From: Bombardia bombarda
Lineage: Eukaryota; Ascomycota; Sordariomycetes; Sordariales; Lasiosphaeriaceae
Length of the DNA: 64,000 bases
Direction: 5' to 3'
Assembly (NCBI GenBank): GCA_030512295.1
Contig: JAULSR010000001.1
Span: forward strand, 7,835,001-7,899,000
The notes under the pieces were generated by a model. The model had not been told where the DNA came from, made no database searches, and worked only from the letters and a program-made list of their open reading frames with translations. Position 1 is the first letter of the stretch, and the number at the start of each line of letters is the position of its first letter. The translations under genes were made by a program, and so were the position numbers. Below are positions 24,354 to 35,966 of this stretch, piece after piece.

Positions 24354-26692
24354 ATGGCCCTGGATAGCACAATTACAGCCATCGGCACTATATTTACAGA
24401 TGCAGAGCAGAAGACGCTGAGCAAGGCTGCCGACATTCTCCGCATTCCACTCCAGGCTCTGACGGAACTTCAACACGGCAGCCTGCATGATGCAATTATA
24501 CCATCACAACCACCCCAAACCTATGGCTCCCCCATTCCCATTCTAGATGGCCACTCCATCCCCCCCAATGATCCAACAACCCAGTTCTTCAGTTATGATC
24601 CTTACGGAGCCAGTTTGACTACTACGTTAGACCAAGATTCGCAGAGCCTTCTCAGCTCCCCAGACTCACACGGCTTCTCACCCCTGCCGGCGGCAGACAA
24701 CCCTAACTTGTACAACCACAATCTTGTCCCCGGATTGGATCTTGGTTGCCCAGCAGTCACACATACGGGTCAGCCTTACCAACAACCCAACGATTTCTGG
24801 GCACCCCTGCCTTCATTTTCACCGTTTGTATTCCCCTGCGATTCTCTTACAAACTATGCGTACTACGGTTCTTTCAACCCTGTTCCAAACCTTGCCGGTA
24901 ACTTCGATGATCCAATCATGTCCATGACCTCTTTGCAGGACACATTTGTTCCTTCAGAGCTTCCTGCAAACCCGAGCCAGCCGACAGAACGTTCCGACAA
25001 CCCAATTCAACCCTCTCGCCAACCACGCCGAAAACCCAAGCCCCCCGACAGGATAAAGAGACACTGAAAGAGTCCAAGCCAAAGTCCAAACGGAGACATC
25101 TGACGGACCCAGAGCGAGGCCAGACTGCCTGGACTCGGAATCTTCGAGGCTGTATTCGATGTCGCATGAATCGAGTTAGGGTGAGTCTTTGCCCTTTTCA
25201 TGTTGCAAATGAGCTGATTGGAATTTTTCGAAAATATCACAGTCACCGTAGACTAACAACGACATAGTGCTTTCCAGACCTATCTGATCCAACAGGGCCA
25301 TGCTTAACGTGCAAAAACTCAACATTCAACATATTTCGCCTTCCATGTCTCAGATACAAAATTGTCGACAGCACCTTATATCGCGTCGGAGATCACACGC
25401 AGCATCCCAAAGACCTTTATTCTGGCCCGAAGTACGGCGGCTTCACAATCAAACGGATATGGACTGAGTTCTTCATCCCGATGAATTGGAAAGGGGCGGA
25501 GGTCAGGACGCTAGATCTGACACAGGACCGTGGAACCGTCTTGCACTTCAAGGTTCGCCAATACGTTCCGCCAGTCAATGACCACAGAAGAGACTCGAGG
25601 GGCCGCAGCTTCCACGCTGTGCCATGGGCGTTGACGAATGCCCGAGACGCCATGGCGTCGATGGATGCATTCATTGATGAGAGCGTCGATGTATACATTG
25701 AGTACTACCGCGGCGATATGGACGAGATCACCCGAATGGTCATTGACGCCGCTAGACAGTGTGCTTCTTCCGATGGCAAGGTAAGACCCCCGCGTCCCAC
25801 CCAGGCTATTGTCCCCAAGTCTGACGCGAGATCCCAAACAGAACTCCGATCTTTTCAAGGACCTCCTCAGATTCTGGACAGCCGCTCGCTTCATTGAGGG
25901 CGGCTGGCGATGCTGTGGGTCCGAGATGCTCGGCGCCGACAAGCTCCCCAACCCATACGACCCTCCTTGCATCACCCCTCCGCCCTATATCGACCACCAG
26001 ATGGCCGCTTTCATCATGGAGTGTGTGCTCGAACCGCTGCGGCGCAAGATCCTCAAGTCGCTGCAGGGCTTGGTGCTGGCCAGCAATACCCCCAAGAATT
26101 GGTTCCACATCTTCCTGCTCACATTTGTTCTCCTGAATGGGTTCGAGCTCGTCTTTGCTCATGAGGTGGCATGGACGCGTAAGCGCAAGTATCCTGTTAG
26201 TAACACCTTTCCTCCCGGCCTCTGTCATTGTCCACTAGTTGGAAAAAAAAAAACAAGAAAACTGACAAGAACCAGGTCCGATACGCAGATATGGGTCGCG
26301 TCCGTGCATTGCACTCAGGGGCAAAGGTCCTCCTGGCGCACTTCCACTACGTGTGCAAGGGCAGCGTCCCCTTCAGACGAGACTTTGACTGGACTTGCTT
26401 GTCGAATCGGTCCATGGCCGCGCTGGATGCCGAGCAGCTTTGTTTTGTCAGGAGTTTGACAGACAAGATCGAGGATAAACGTACGTTCATTGCTTGCGGT
26501 GACAACATCTGTTTGAACGTTTTGGCTAATTCCTGTTATGATCTAGTGCAGGAAGTGCAGGTTGCCAAAGTCAGCGACAGACACGAAAAGCGGTTGTGGT
26601 TCACTGGCCAGATGTTTGACGCTGACTGGAAGCCGAAGGAGACGTGTGAACATGCGCCGCCCATGGGTGCCAATGAATTTCTGCCTTTATAG
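24354..26692 (+). CDS. Putative zinc-cluster transcription regulator (atypical)
   Basis: Start ATG at 24354; the frame opens upstream only from a TTG. Exons: 24354-24897, 24981-25180, 25268-25780, 25842-26195, 26276-26480 and 26547-26692, giving 653 residues. The first intron is less certain: donor GTAACT at 24898 can pair with an acceptor at 24980 (83 nt) or 24938 (41 nt), and either restores the frame. The first 180 residues are disordered, rich in Pro, Ser and Asn. A basic stretch (KSKRRHL) leads into RGCIRCRMNRVRC, then GPCLTCKNS and a later Cys. This resembles a Zn2Cys6 cluster, but with 12 residues before the last cysteine. A C-terminal half of about 400 residues with helices and a YRGDMDEI motif follows. 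A nuclear regulator is the best guess; targets unknown. Confidence 0.72.
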
Positions 26693-28412
26693 GCGAATGG
26701 GTCATGTATCTTTCTGTCTCTGCTTTATTTTGACGATATCGCGTGTCCATTGCTCCGGAATTTGTAGCGATCCATACTTTTGGAATACTGTCTGATAGAT
26801 CTCGGTTCCTTTACTGGATCCATATATTCTACTTACCACCTAGTGATCAGTTATCTGCGCACTTGATCAAATATCGCTTCAAATCAACCAAGCTGTGCTT
26901 CCTATCCATAGGAATAAGTCGGGGTTTAAGAGATTTTTTTGAACATGAAGTAACTTGTCATTCGATAGTATTTATCTGCAGCTGGTGGGACTTTATTCGC
27001 AACCACACCTTGCCTCTTCCCCGAATTCCTTCGGTAAACTCTCCGTCTATGGGACTAATAGCGATGGCAGTAAGCTTACACAGTATGGCAATAATGACGT
27101 GACGGGTTTTAATGCCAGATTAAACCCTTTGATGAAGGGGCGGTGAGATGAGTGTTGATGGTACTTGGAGACTGTAACAGTGAGTCACGCAAAGTGCTTG
27201 CTACCCCAGATTTCGCATGTCATACCATGCATAAGAGTAAGCCCGGCAATGATTTCCGTTGCAGATGAATAGCGGGTGTGGCAGCGGTAGGCTGAATGAT
27301 GCCGTGAAGCCGGAATGTAAGCCAACTTGGCGAGCTGATGAGTTGATGACTGTCGTTGTATATCTAGTGTTTACAACTTTTCTTGGTAAAGAAAACACTG
27401 TGAGTCAGTATTGATCGAGCTTGAACGTATGGTTCTCGCAATGGTAACATGAACAAAGGGTTCATGTGCTCTTACAACCTTGCCTTTCATTCCGTCGGGA
27501 ATGCCCCGGCGTTAACTTATATCTTTGGTTACCTACACAGACCTCATATAAACATCACATCCTATCGCTAAATATTCCACTATAGGAAAAAAGAGTCTGG
27601 AGAGTCAGTACAAATGTCGATCAGTTATGCGGGATCAAGGATATTCTGCGGCGGGTGATTACTATAAGCTCATTACTAATGTTACAATTTGGTTAGGAAA
27701 TGTTGCAATCACCATGACCGAACCATTGCCGTATTATTTTGGTGGACGTGGATCTCAAAGTCCCTGCTCAGTTCCACCACATACTTGATATTTCGAAGCA
27801 TCACTTCATATTTTGGGTTTCCCTCGTAAGGTTTGGACGACCTGGCGACCTTAACACGTCCAAAGCTTCGCTCAGATAACTTAGCGCCTCGACTAGATTA
27901 TCTGGTAATACTCGCTGGAGGATCCCGTAATCAAACCATGAGAGTCTCTTGTTAAGCCTGGCAATTCAACTCGGATGCTCGTGGCTTAGGAAGAGAATCA
28001 CTCGTCGTTAGCCACCGGCTGGAATGTGAATGATCATACCATATTTGTCAGAAATCGGAAGCTGTGATACCACTTTACCCCTCAATATTAGTGTTCAGCT
28101 TAGACCAAAAAAATGGAGAGAATTTTCTTGCTGCCTAAAACTTCATGAACCCTCCTCGGACGCTAGCCACTTTCAGTATGACAGACAGATTTGCTATGAA
28201 TTTGCTGTGCCGAGACCCGAACTTCGAAATCCTTGACGTAGATGAGCCCATAGTTGATCAGAGAGCGAAGGTGTATAAAGAAGGACAACTCTCCCACCCA
28301 CAGAACATCTTTCCTTCAGCACCCCTCAGGCCTCTCTCTCCGACGACTATCAGAAGCATATCTTACCCTCTTACCATCCTTCTGCAACAGCAAACCCAAC
28401 AGCCAAGACAAG
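26693..28412. other. Intergenic, AT-richer region with TATA box near its end
   Basis: About 1.7 kb without a supported gene, and somewhat AT-rich. The promoter of the small secreted protein gene lies at its right end. Confidence 0.5.
28274..28279 (+). promoter_or_regulatory. TATA box of small secreted protein gene
   Basis: TATAAA 134 nt before the ATG at 28413, followed by a pyrimidine-rich leader (tctctctccg). The spacing suits a core promoter with a leader of about 100 nt. Confidence 0.45.
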
Positions 28413-28781
28413 ATGAAGTTTCTCACCATCATCCCATTCCTCGCGGCTCTTGCTGCCGCCGGGCAGATCGAGTTCTGCAACACCCAGAGCTGCGATGGCT
28501 CCTGCAGCTTCCAGAGCCCCTCAGGCAACGGAGCATGCATTGAGCTCGGCGGCATCCACAGTGCGTTTGCCACCCAGGTTGACGAGGGCTGCAGCTGTAA
28601 GTAAATATCCTTGATTTCCAAGAATATGTACAGTCGTGTTGGGATTCTCTTATTTTAACACCGGCGCGTTGCAGTCACCGTGTACACCGACTCCAGCTGC
28701 TCCCAGCAGGCTACCCTTGTTGGTCTGGATGAATGTATCGCGGATTCTGCCAACCTTCTGTCGTACTCGTATGACTGCTAG
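28413..28781 (+). CDS. Small secreted cysteine-rich protein (effector-like)
   Basis: Exons 28413-28596 and 28675-28781 encode 96 residues. The intron has donor GTAAGT and acceptor GCAG. A signal peptide (MKFLTIIPFLAALAAAG) is followed by about 79 mature residues with eight cysteines, enough for four disulfides: one each in EFCNT, SCDGSC (two), GACIE, EGCSF, SCSQQ, DECIA and the C-terminal DC. The protein ends on Cys. There is no match to hydrophobins (no CC pairs), cerato-platanins or CFEM (no aromatic-Cys pattern). Size, secretion, cysteine count and isolation in a gene-poor stretch are typical of fungal effectors or antimicrobial-type proteins, but function is unknown. Confidence 0.82.
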
Positions 28782-31394
28782 ATTACTACAGCAGATTACC
28801 TAGTTTTGGGTGGCCAAATGCTTGCGAGAGAACCATGGAAGTGGGAAGGGAGAAGGGGGTTGTATGGAAGGACGACGGGAATAGGGGGTTCATTTCTTGG
28901 CGCTAGCTTGGCTAGCTCCCTTGTTAACTGTTCTGTTGTTTTTTGTAATTTCATCACGTCTGTGATGTCTACGCTCATTAACAATAACAATGAATTGGCA
29001 CTCAGTGACTGCTTGCGCAAATAAACTTTATGAGCTCGTGATTGTGCCCAAGGTGTTTTGTCCCATGGAGTACTGCTGGATGCGAAGCCCAGGCCCTTGC
29101 TGAATGGTATGGAGGTAGAAATCTCCGGTGCTCCTGGTGTGTGATACATTTACGTTTGTCAGTCACGACTCGGTACTTTTCCTTGGTCTTTGGACTTCAT
29201 TCTCGGCGGCAGACATCCATCTCTACCGGCTCACCCCACACGCCTTCCTCTAGAATCCATCACCACCACCACACTTGAAGTTTGGGAATAAATACATGAG
29301 GATTGTGGGCGTGTAGCGCAGTCCTGGATGTGTAGGAAAGCGATTGGTACAATAAGGAAAGTCGGAGGTTAACAATATCCACCACCCTCCGCTGCAGCTT
29401 GCAGATGTGCGGTTGTCCTCGCGGTTATTGAGCATTAGGCCTATTTTGATGCTGACAGATCTATCTCAATGATGCTCATTCAGCAGTCCTCCAGTGTCTC
29501 TTTGTATCATACTGATTTCGTTAAACAGTGTTTGGCTTTGCAGCGTTGTGTTAGGAGGTGCGCTCTTAGTGTGGTGTAAGTTGCCCATTTCTATACTAGC
29601 GAGACGGGAGCGCGAAAATAGAAGAGAAAAATCAGCTTCTGAGGGGGGGTTTTATACTCTCGGACTCCAGGCCGGTTGAAGCGGCGAGGAAGGTGCGAAG
29701 CCGTGACTATCACCCTGTCGGTCACGCCATTACCATTGCCGTCGCCACTTAACTCCGTGATTTGGTGATTGTAGAAGGAGCGATCAGGACAGCAACGACA
29801 TTTCGCTGGAATTGTTTTAAGGAAAGAGTCTTCGGCGCGTCATGCCCGGTGGTGGCGTGTGCTCTTAAGAGGCCCAATGGGCACTTATCCCCGAAACTTG
29901 CTTCACGTGCATACCTGGGTAGGTACGTGTGTCCCAATGGCCATGGCTGCTGGGCGTTGTCATGCGGAACCTCCATGCCTCCTTCTCGCAAGGTAGCGCA
30001 GCCACGGAGAGATATGGTTTGGGTTCTCCACGACCGTTTACCAATCATGTCTCTCTGATGCTCTAGCTTATTTCCCGGATGCTAAGCCACAGTGTTGCGC
30101 TGTAGGATGAACCGGCATACCTCTTTCCTTATTGTGTCACCTCATCGTTGCCGACAGTCCGGCAGGCCAGAGGAGAGGAACGAATACCTATGTCTCCACC
30201 TTTAAACACCCCGCAGTGTGTGCTGTACCGACTACCGGATGAATAGCAATTTAGTCAGTACAAGAGGTAGAGAGGTGTTGTTGCTCGCATGCTGCAAGGG
30301 CTGCTACGGTTGCTACGGTTGCCGGCAGTTACCTTCCACTGCTCCGAGGTCGCTAGGGCAGAACACCGGAGCTCGGTGCATCTCTGGCCCTCAGAGAGAA
30401 CGAACAGCATTCCATGTCTTCGGCCTGAACACCTATAAGGAGATGATTGACCATACCTTTAGATGCATAAGGTGAAGCTTCAAGGACGCACATATACGGA
30501 TTCTCTCGGGGCTGTTTGCCTTCTCGAGCTGGCTCGTTGACCTTGCAACGTCGCCATCTACCGTCATGCCCTATTCTAAATTTTGCACTGCTGCAGCGTG
30601 GCACAACCGAAGTCGGTAGGATAATAATAGCCTTTTAGGACTGGCAGTATCTCAATGACCCTGCAAGACAAAGTTCGCGATAGTCGAGCAGAGTTATTTA
30701 GGCTATGCTTTGTGGCTAGTTGCATATCCGTTATCGCTCAACCTTCGTTGAGGGCGAGGTACTTACTTGCACCACTGTGAATAGTTCGAAACTAAGGCAG
30801 AAGCGTGGTTTGTAGTTTTGGCCAAACAGACGACGAGAAACACCTTCCCTGTAGGGCGTGAAGAAGGACATCCCCTGTTCTGGTATGAACCCGCAACGCC
30901 TGACCACAAATTGAAGGGCTAGACTAGTTGAGCCGGACTAGGAAGGAGGGTGTGGTGGAGGAGCATAGGGCATGCAGTCTGTTAGCGGCACATACCTTGT
31001 CCACTGTATCTTCTCGGTTTTTGACAGGCTGAGCGTCCTTCTAAGTCAATCAGTCTACAAATTTACTAATGACCGCACAGGAAGGCGCAACCAAGGCAGC
31101 TCCTCAGCAGCGTTGCACAGAGCAAGGGTGCAATGCGACTTTGCACAATGGGTCGCCATATTTTTTGCCCTATCTCGTATTCTACGTCGTTTATGTAGCC
31201 AGTCTTCTTCCTCCCTCAATCATTACCTGCACACGGCTGTGGCTTGCACTCATCCAATGTTCCGAACACGGGGGTTTGGAACGTGGCCATTCTTCCAGTC
31301 CTGTCGCTACCTTGTATTGAGTACTACTCCGTTCACGAATTCCAATCTTCCAACAAGCCAACACGCCTGATCGTGCACCTCGGGCTACATCAAA
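28782..31394. other. 2.6-kb gene-free region
   Basis: No open frame here combines an ATG, codon pattern and splice sites. A short repeat of ctgctacggttgctacggttgc lies near 30301-30322. The right end must hold the promoter of the fusion gene at 31395. Confidence 0.5.
29020..29025 (+). terminator. Candidate poly(A) signal
   Basis: AATAAA about 240 nt downstream of the small secreted protein stop codon. Fungal poly(A) signals are loose, so this is a weak call. Confidence 0.3.
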
Positions 31395-34300
31395 ATGCCG
31401 TCGCCGCGTCGCAGACGACTCCCTTCAACATTGATTCGGGCTGTGCTGCTGCTCCACCTTGCACACGGATCTCTAGCCACAGATGCCCTCCTTGTTCAAC
31501 CTTCAACGGGCTGGTATGACTTTTTCTCACAACACAGATCTCAACTCAAGCCCAGCCACAGCCACTGATTTTACCGCACCAGGCATGGAACTGATGGGAA
31601 TTGGTCAACCTTCGACATCTTTGCAGGGACGCCCGGGCAAAGGATCCAGGTTTGCATCAGTACGACCGTGCTCGGATTCCGGGTACCAAGCGTTGCCGCC
31701 ATTGGTGAAAGCAGTGTCAGCCCTCGGTTTAATCCCGACCGCTCTGCAAGCTGGCTGAGAATCCAGGGCTCCCTCGACCAACCCACAGAAGGTTATGATG
31801 TTGTTGCCATCGCCACTATCAACCAAAGTGCCTCGAACGAGGTGGCGCTTCGTGGGGCTAAGATCACAGTCGTTAGCGGCCTTGAAGAGTTAGGCACGGG
31901 TTTGGGCTGGATAGGTCTTGGGGCAACGACATCTGAGTCCAGTAACAATGGGCCGAGCTATATGCCATCCTTCATTAACCAGCTAGCGAAAACGCCAAGC
32001 AGAGTCCCAAGTTCTGCCTATGGTTACACAGCTGGGGCTTTCTATGGTCAGTTCGGTTTTCTTGAGTCTAAATGGTGACTTGGAAATTCTGACATGTGAT
32101 GATCGTATATTATTTAGCTGGAGATCATGGAACGCCTGCATCATTAACCCTCGGAGGCTATGACACTGCTCGCTTTAAGCCACACGACCGAGCCTTCAAA
32201 TTATCCTACAAACGCTCAGACCCGACACCAGCCCTAACGGTCCAGTCCAATGTAGCGACAACGCGTTACGACCAGGAGAACCCAAAAGCTCTAGCACCAG
32301 TCATAAGAGTCCAACGGATTGAAGCGACAACGAGTTACCAGGACAAGCTGATGAACTTCACTCTATCAGACACAAACGACTCATTCGTGGCAACCATCGA
32401 CCCAGCCACCCCCTTTTTGCATCTCCCTCGAACCGTGTGTGATCAGTTCGAATCATATCTTAATCTAACGTGGGATCCTGATTTGCAAATCTATCGATTT
32501 CGAGATGATGTCGCCTTCCAGCATCTCCAACAAGATTCCTCGCCTTTATTTCAATTCTCAATATCCGGTCAAGACGGCTCAGCGCGTTTGACCAATATCT
32601 CCATCTCTGCCAAGGCATTTGCGCTTACCATGGGCCCTCCCAGTGACGCTCAACGGCATTCAAGATCTCAGTATTCCGACCGAATTCCCTATTTTCCCCT
32701 GCGCAGGGGAAACGATAGTGCAGACTTTATTATTGGGAGAGCTTTCATGCAAGAGGCTTACCTCATTACCAATTATGACCTTGGTCTTTTTTCCATCTAC
32801 CAAGCTCTGTTTCCGGTCAACAGTTCCACCAACCACTCAATCGTTAACATCGACTCAACATGGGATTTTTCTCAGTTTCAGAGCTCTGAGCAGAAGCAAG
32901 CAATTGCCCTTTTGGGTGTTTTTTTGGTTGCTTGGATATTAATAGTTCTTGTTGTGACGGTGTTGGCTCTTGCTGGGGCGGTTTTGGCCACGGGAAGTGT
33001 GCCTGCAGAACAGCAAAGAAGTTCTCAGCAGGCCCAAGACGGGGATGTTGAGCGTGGATTTGACTCTTATGAAAGCATCCATCTTCTTCGTTCATCCGAC
33101 ATAGACGAGCTATCTCTGAATGGAGACCAAGCGTCTTTAAGACCAATTTCGACCGAAAGGAGTGATGATTGGACACAGGATCACACTCAACGGCACGAGT
33201 TAGGCGTTGCTACGATACAAGAGCCTGAGGATTCACCAAGGCAAACAGCTAACGACAATACCAGCAAGCAAAGGCAAGTCTCGGGAGGCAGACCGCGGAT
33301 TGCAGAAGGGAGGACTCTTGGCCGGTCTTTGGGTGTTTCTATCCCTGAGCCCAACATACAACACACCACGAAAGATACCGTTTACAACGCTAGTAGCAGA
33401 AGTGACACGGAAGGGGTAGAGACATCGGAGTTTGACACGACATCAACAACTTCAACCTCTGATACGTCAATCAGCAGTCCAACTTTGGAGGCATTTGAGA
33501 AACGCGCCGTGGATACCTTAATGATTGAGCTTAGATCCCTATTAAGCCACGGTGCCCATATTGGAATCGCCATCCGCGCTGGGGGTCGAGAGTTTCAACC
33601 AGAGCATGATAGCAAAGGCATATCATCCACTGCATCTTCAGTCACTGCATCTTCCTTCCAAATGGACAACAACAATAAGCATTACCGGGACGAAAATGGT
33701 CAGGCAGATCATACTGATCAGGGTTATGGGAGACGAGATAGTGCCAAAAGGTCCAGAGTGGGCTCACCACAATACGAGGCTGACTCTAGGCGGTTTGCCT
33801 GTCCGTTCTACCGCCGCAACCCGAAGAAGCATTTGAAGCACAGATCTTGTGCAGGTCCAGGGTGGCCCTCTGTTCATCGAGTCAAGTAAGTCCCTACCTG
33901 AGTTTAGTTGTGGTTGAGCCTCTGAAGTCAGGTGCTGACACCTTATATAGAGAGCACCTGTACCGAAATCATGCCTTGCCCATCCACTGTAATCGATGTG
34001 GCTTAACTATGGAGACCGACGGCCAGCTCAGAAGTCATCAGCGACAAGCGGAAGGATGCAAAGTGTGTCTGATCGATCTACCCGAGGGATTTGATAAGGA
34101 GCAAGAAAAAGAACTTCGAAAGAGAAAGCCAGGTGAGACGGAGGAGGAAAGGTGGTATGGGGTGTACAAGGTGCTCTTTCCGGACGAAGACGGCGACCTT
34201 GTCCCCTCACCATGTTAGTTCTATTGCTCCCTTTCTCTTCAGACAGATCTAACACAGAACTGCAGACTATAATGACGGCAGTACCCCCGACGCGAAACGA

Positions 34301-35062
34301 GAGCAGGAAGATGTGCTGGAGCAGTATGAACGATTTCAGCGGCGCGAGATGCTCCGAGTTGTCAGACGCTTGCTCCAGGAAGCTGTATCGGGAATGGCAG
34401 GACCGCTTGAGGACCAGCTTCGAACACAATTTGTCGGAATCATCCGAAAGGCTCAGGCAGTGGTCTTCCAGTCATACCGGGACAGCAATAACATCAGCGC
34501 CGGCAGCAAAACAAGTCGCCAAACGCCCACCACGGCCTCTTCGGGCTCGCCGCATCATGACCAGGACAGTGGTGGGAGTGTACCGAATTTAGATCACCTC
34601 GGTTATCAACAGGCCTATGGAGAGCCTCCCAGTTCAGCCATGCCCCCAACAAGCGGTCGTCCTCAGACGGTGTCAGAGCAGACCAGTGACTTGACAAACC
34701 TCGATATACCTCTGGACCAGATGAATTTTGAGTCAATCTTTAACATGACAAACCCACCAACCTCACAGTTTAACTTTGGTTGGCATGAGAGTAATAGCTT
34801 TAGCCCTGGCCCCAGCCATGACTTCGCCGATAGCGGCATACCGATGGGCCCGTACGGAAACCACAGCGGCATCCACATCTCACAGAACCTCACGACCAAT
34901 AACGTGAATGGCATGAACGGCCCTCCAAGTTGGCAGACTGGTGCTAGAAAGGTCTCAGCACCATCACAACAGCCACAGCCACCGCAACAGCCACAACCAA
35001 GGCCTGCTCCATCTACTCGGTCGGATGCTTCGCTGCCAGGACACATGGTTTGGAATTGGTAG
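31395..35062 (+). CDS. Pepsin-like pseudoprotease ectodomain - membrane span - zinc-finger fusion
   Basis: Exons 31395-31513, 31583-32046, 32118-33885, 33951-34213 and 34266-35062 encode 1136 residues. An N-terminal signal peptide (LIRAVLLLHLAHGSLA) precedes an A1 pepsin-like domain: GNWSTFDIFAGTPGQ, LGWIGLG and TPASLTLGGYDTARF are family landmarks. Catalysis looks lost. The first DTG motif is ISTT (Ser66 in place of Asp), and the second is DPAT at Asp289, without the Gly. A single span lies near 458-486 (LLGVFLVAWILIVLVVTVLAL). A disordered tail of about 260 residues follows. Residues about 752-822 are a fungal zinc-finger region: FACPFYRRNPKKH, WPSVHRVKEHLYRNH, HCNRCGLTMET and an EGC. A coiled-coil-like helix and a Gln/Pro-rich end close the protein. 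Span and zinc finger share exon 3, so the fusion does not rest on a splice choice. Confidence 0.82.
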
Positions 35063-35966
35063 CTTTATGTTGTGACTTTTATAATACATAATGCCTTTAG
35101 AGTTCATAACGGCCTAGTTGCCCGTACTTAGTGTGTGACTCGCCGGTTCGAAGGCTCGGAAACCTATATCTGAGTACCCGAACTACAACCGAGATTGACT
35201 TTATAGCATAGCAAAGTTTCATCTTCGTAGCAATGTGTAATCATACTTTTGGAGCTTTTTTCAACATTATCAAGCCACCAGTCTCCATGTTTAGGGGTCC
35301 CATCAAACCAAACTACCGTATCTACCAAGCTACTGCCGACGTATTTTCCAAAGGACATTTCCGAGACAAATCGAAGTCATGGCAGATTACAGAACAAGAT
35401 TCAGATCCTGAAGAAGTTCTTGGTTAAATCTAATATCAATATCAAAGCGTAATTTTATTTTGCACTGATACTCAAGCTGTAGGTCCATTGTTGTGTTAGC
35501 CAGGCGTGTGTAGGTAATAACCAAGTTGTCAATATTGTTCCAGATGAGGTACACCTTATCAAGATTCAAGGTAATAATAACATATTGTAATCTCCCAGAA
35601 AGTGATTTTGACATGCAGGCAAGAAAGAGGCATCATCTTCTTTGTAGTACCTTGAGAAGGCGTTAGGGAAACGCCCCTATCTCGTTCTTATCGTATTCCA
35701 CGGTGACGTAGAAAAGATATCTAGATAACTGAATCCATAAAATCATTAGGTTTCTGTAGAGTTAAAAGTTTCTCTAAAGTCTCAGCCACTTTTCAAACTT
35801 AAAACGTCCATGACTGTATTCTCCACTGGGGAGAAAACCATTTAAAGAGAACTGCTCTCCTCACTAAGGGTTCTTCATTATTTCTTCCCCCATCTCTTTC
35901 CTCATCTAAACACACCAGCCACATACATCTGAACATACCAACAACATACTCTGCACGTTATTAACC
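35063..35966. other. AT-rich intergenic region
   Basis: About 900 nt, AT-rich in the middle. The last 100 nt are a CT/CA-rich leader before the ATG at 35967. No gene is recognised. Confidence 0.5.

Noticed and set aside
25041..25067. Frameshift at a run of six C in the putative regulator gene
   Set aside because: An intron starting at 24898 explains the frame change without an error.
30880..30915. tRNA B-box-like sequence on the minus strand (gggttcatacc)
   Set aside because: No matching T stem, acceptor stem or A box at the right distance.
28782..31394. Possible degraded transposon in the 2.6-kb gap
   Set aside because: No terminal repeats, target duplication or transposase-like frame could be found.
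31560..31572. TGA within the N-terminal part of the protease-like gene, suggesting a pseudogene
   Set aside because: It lies inside a 69-nt intron (31514-31582) with good signals; splicing restores the family motif GNWSTF.
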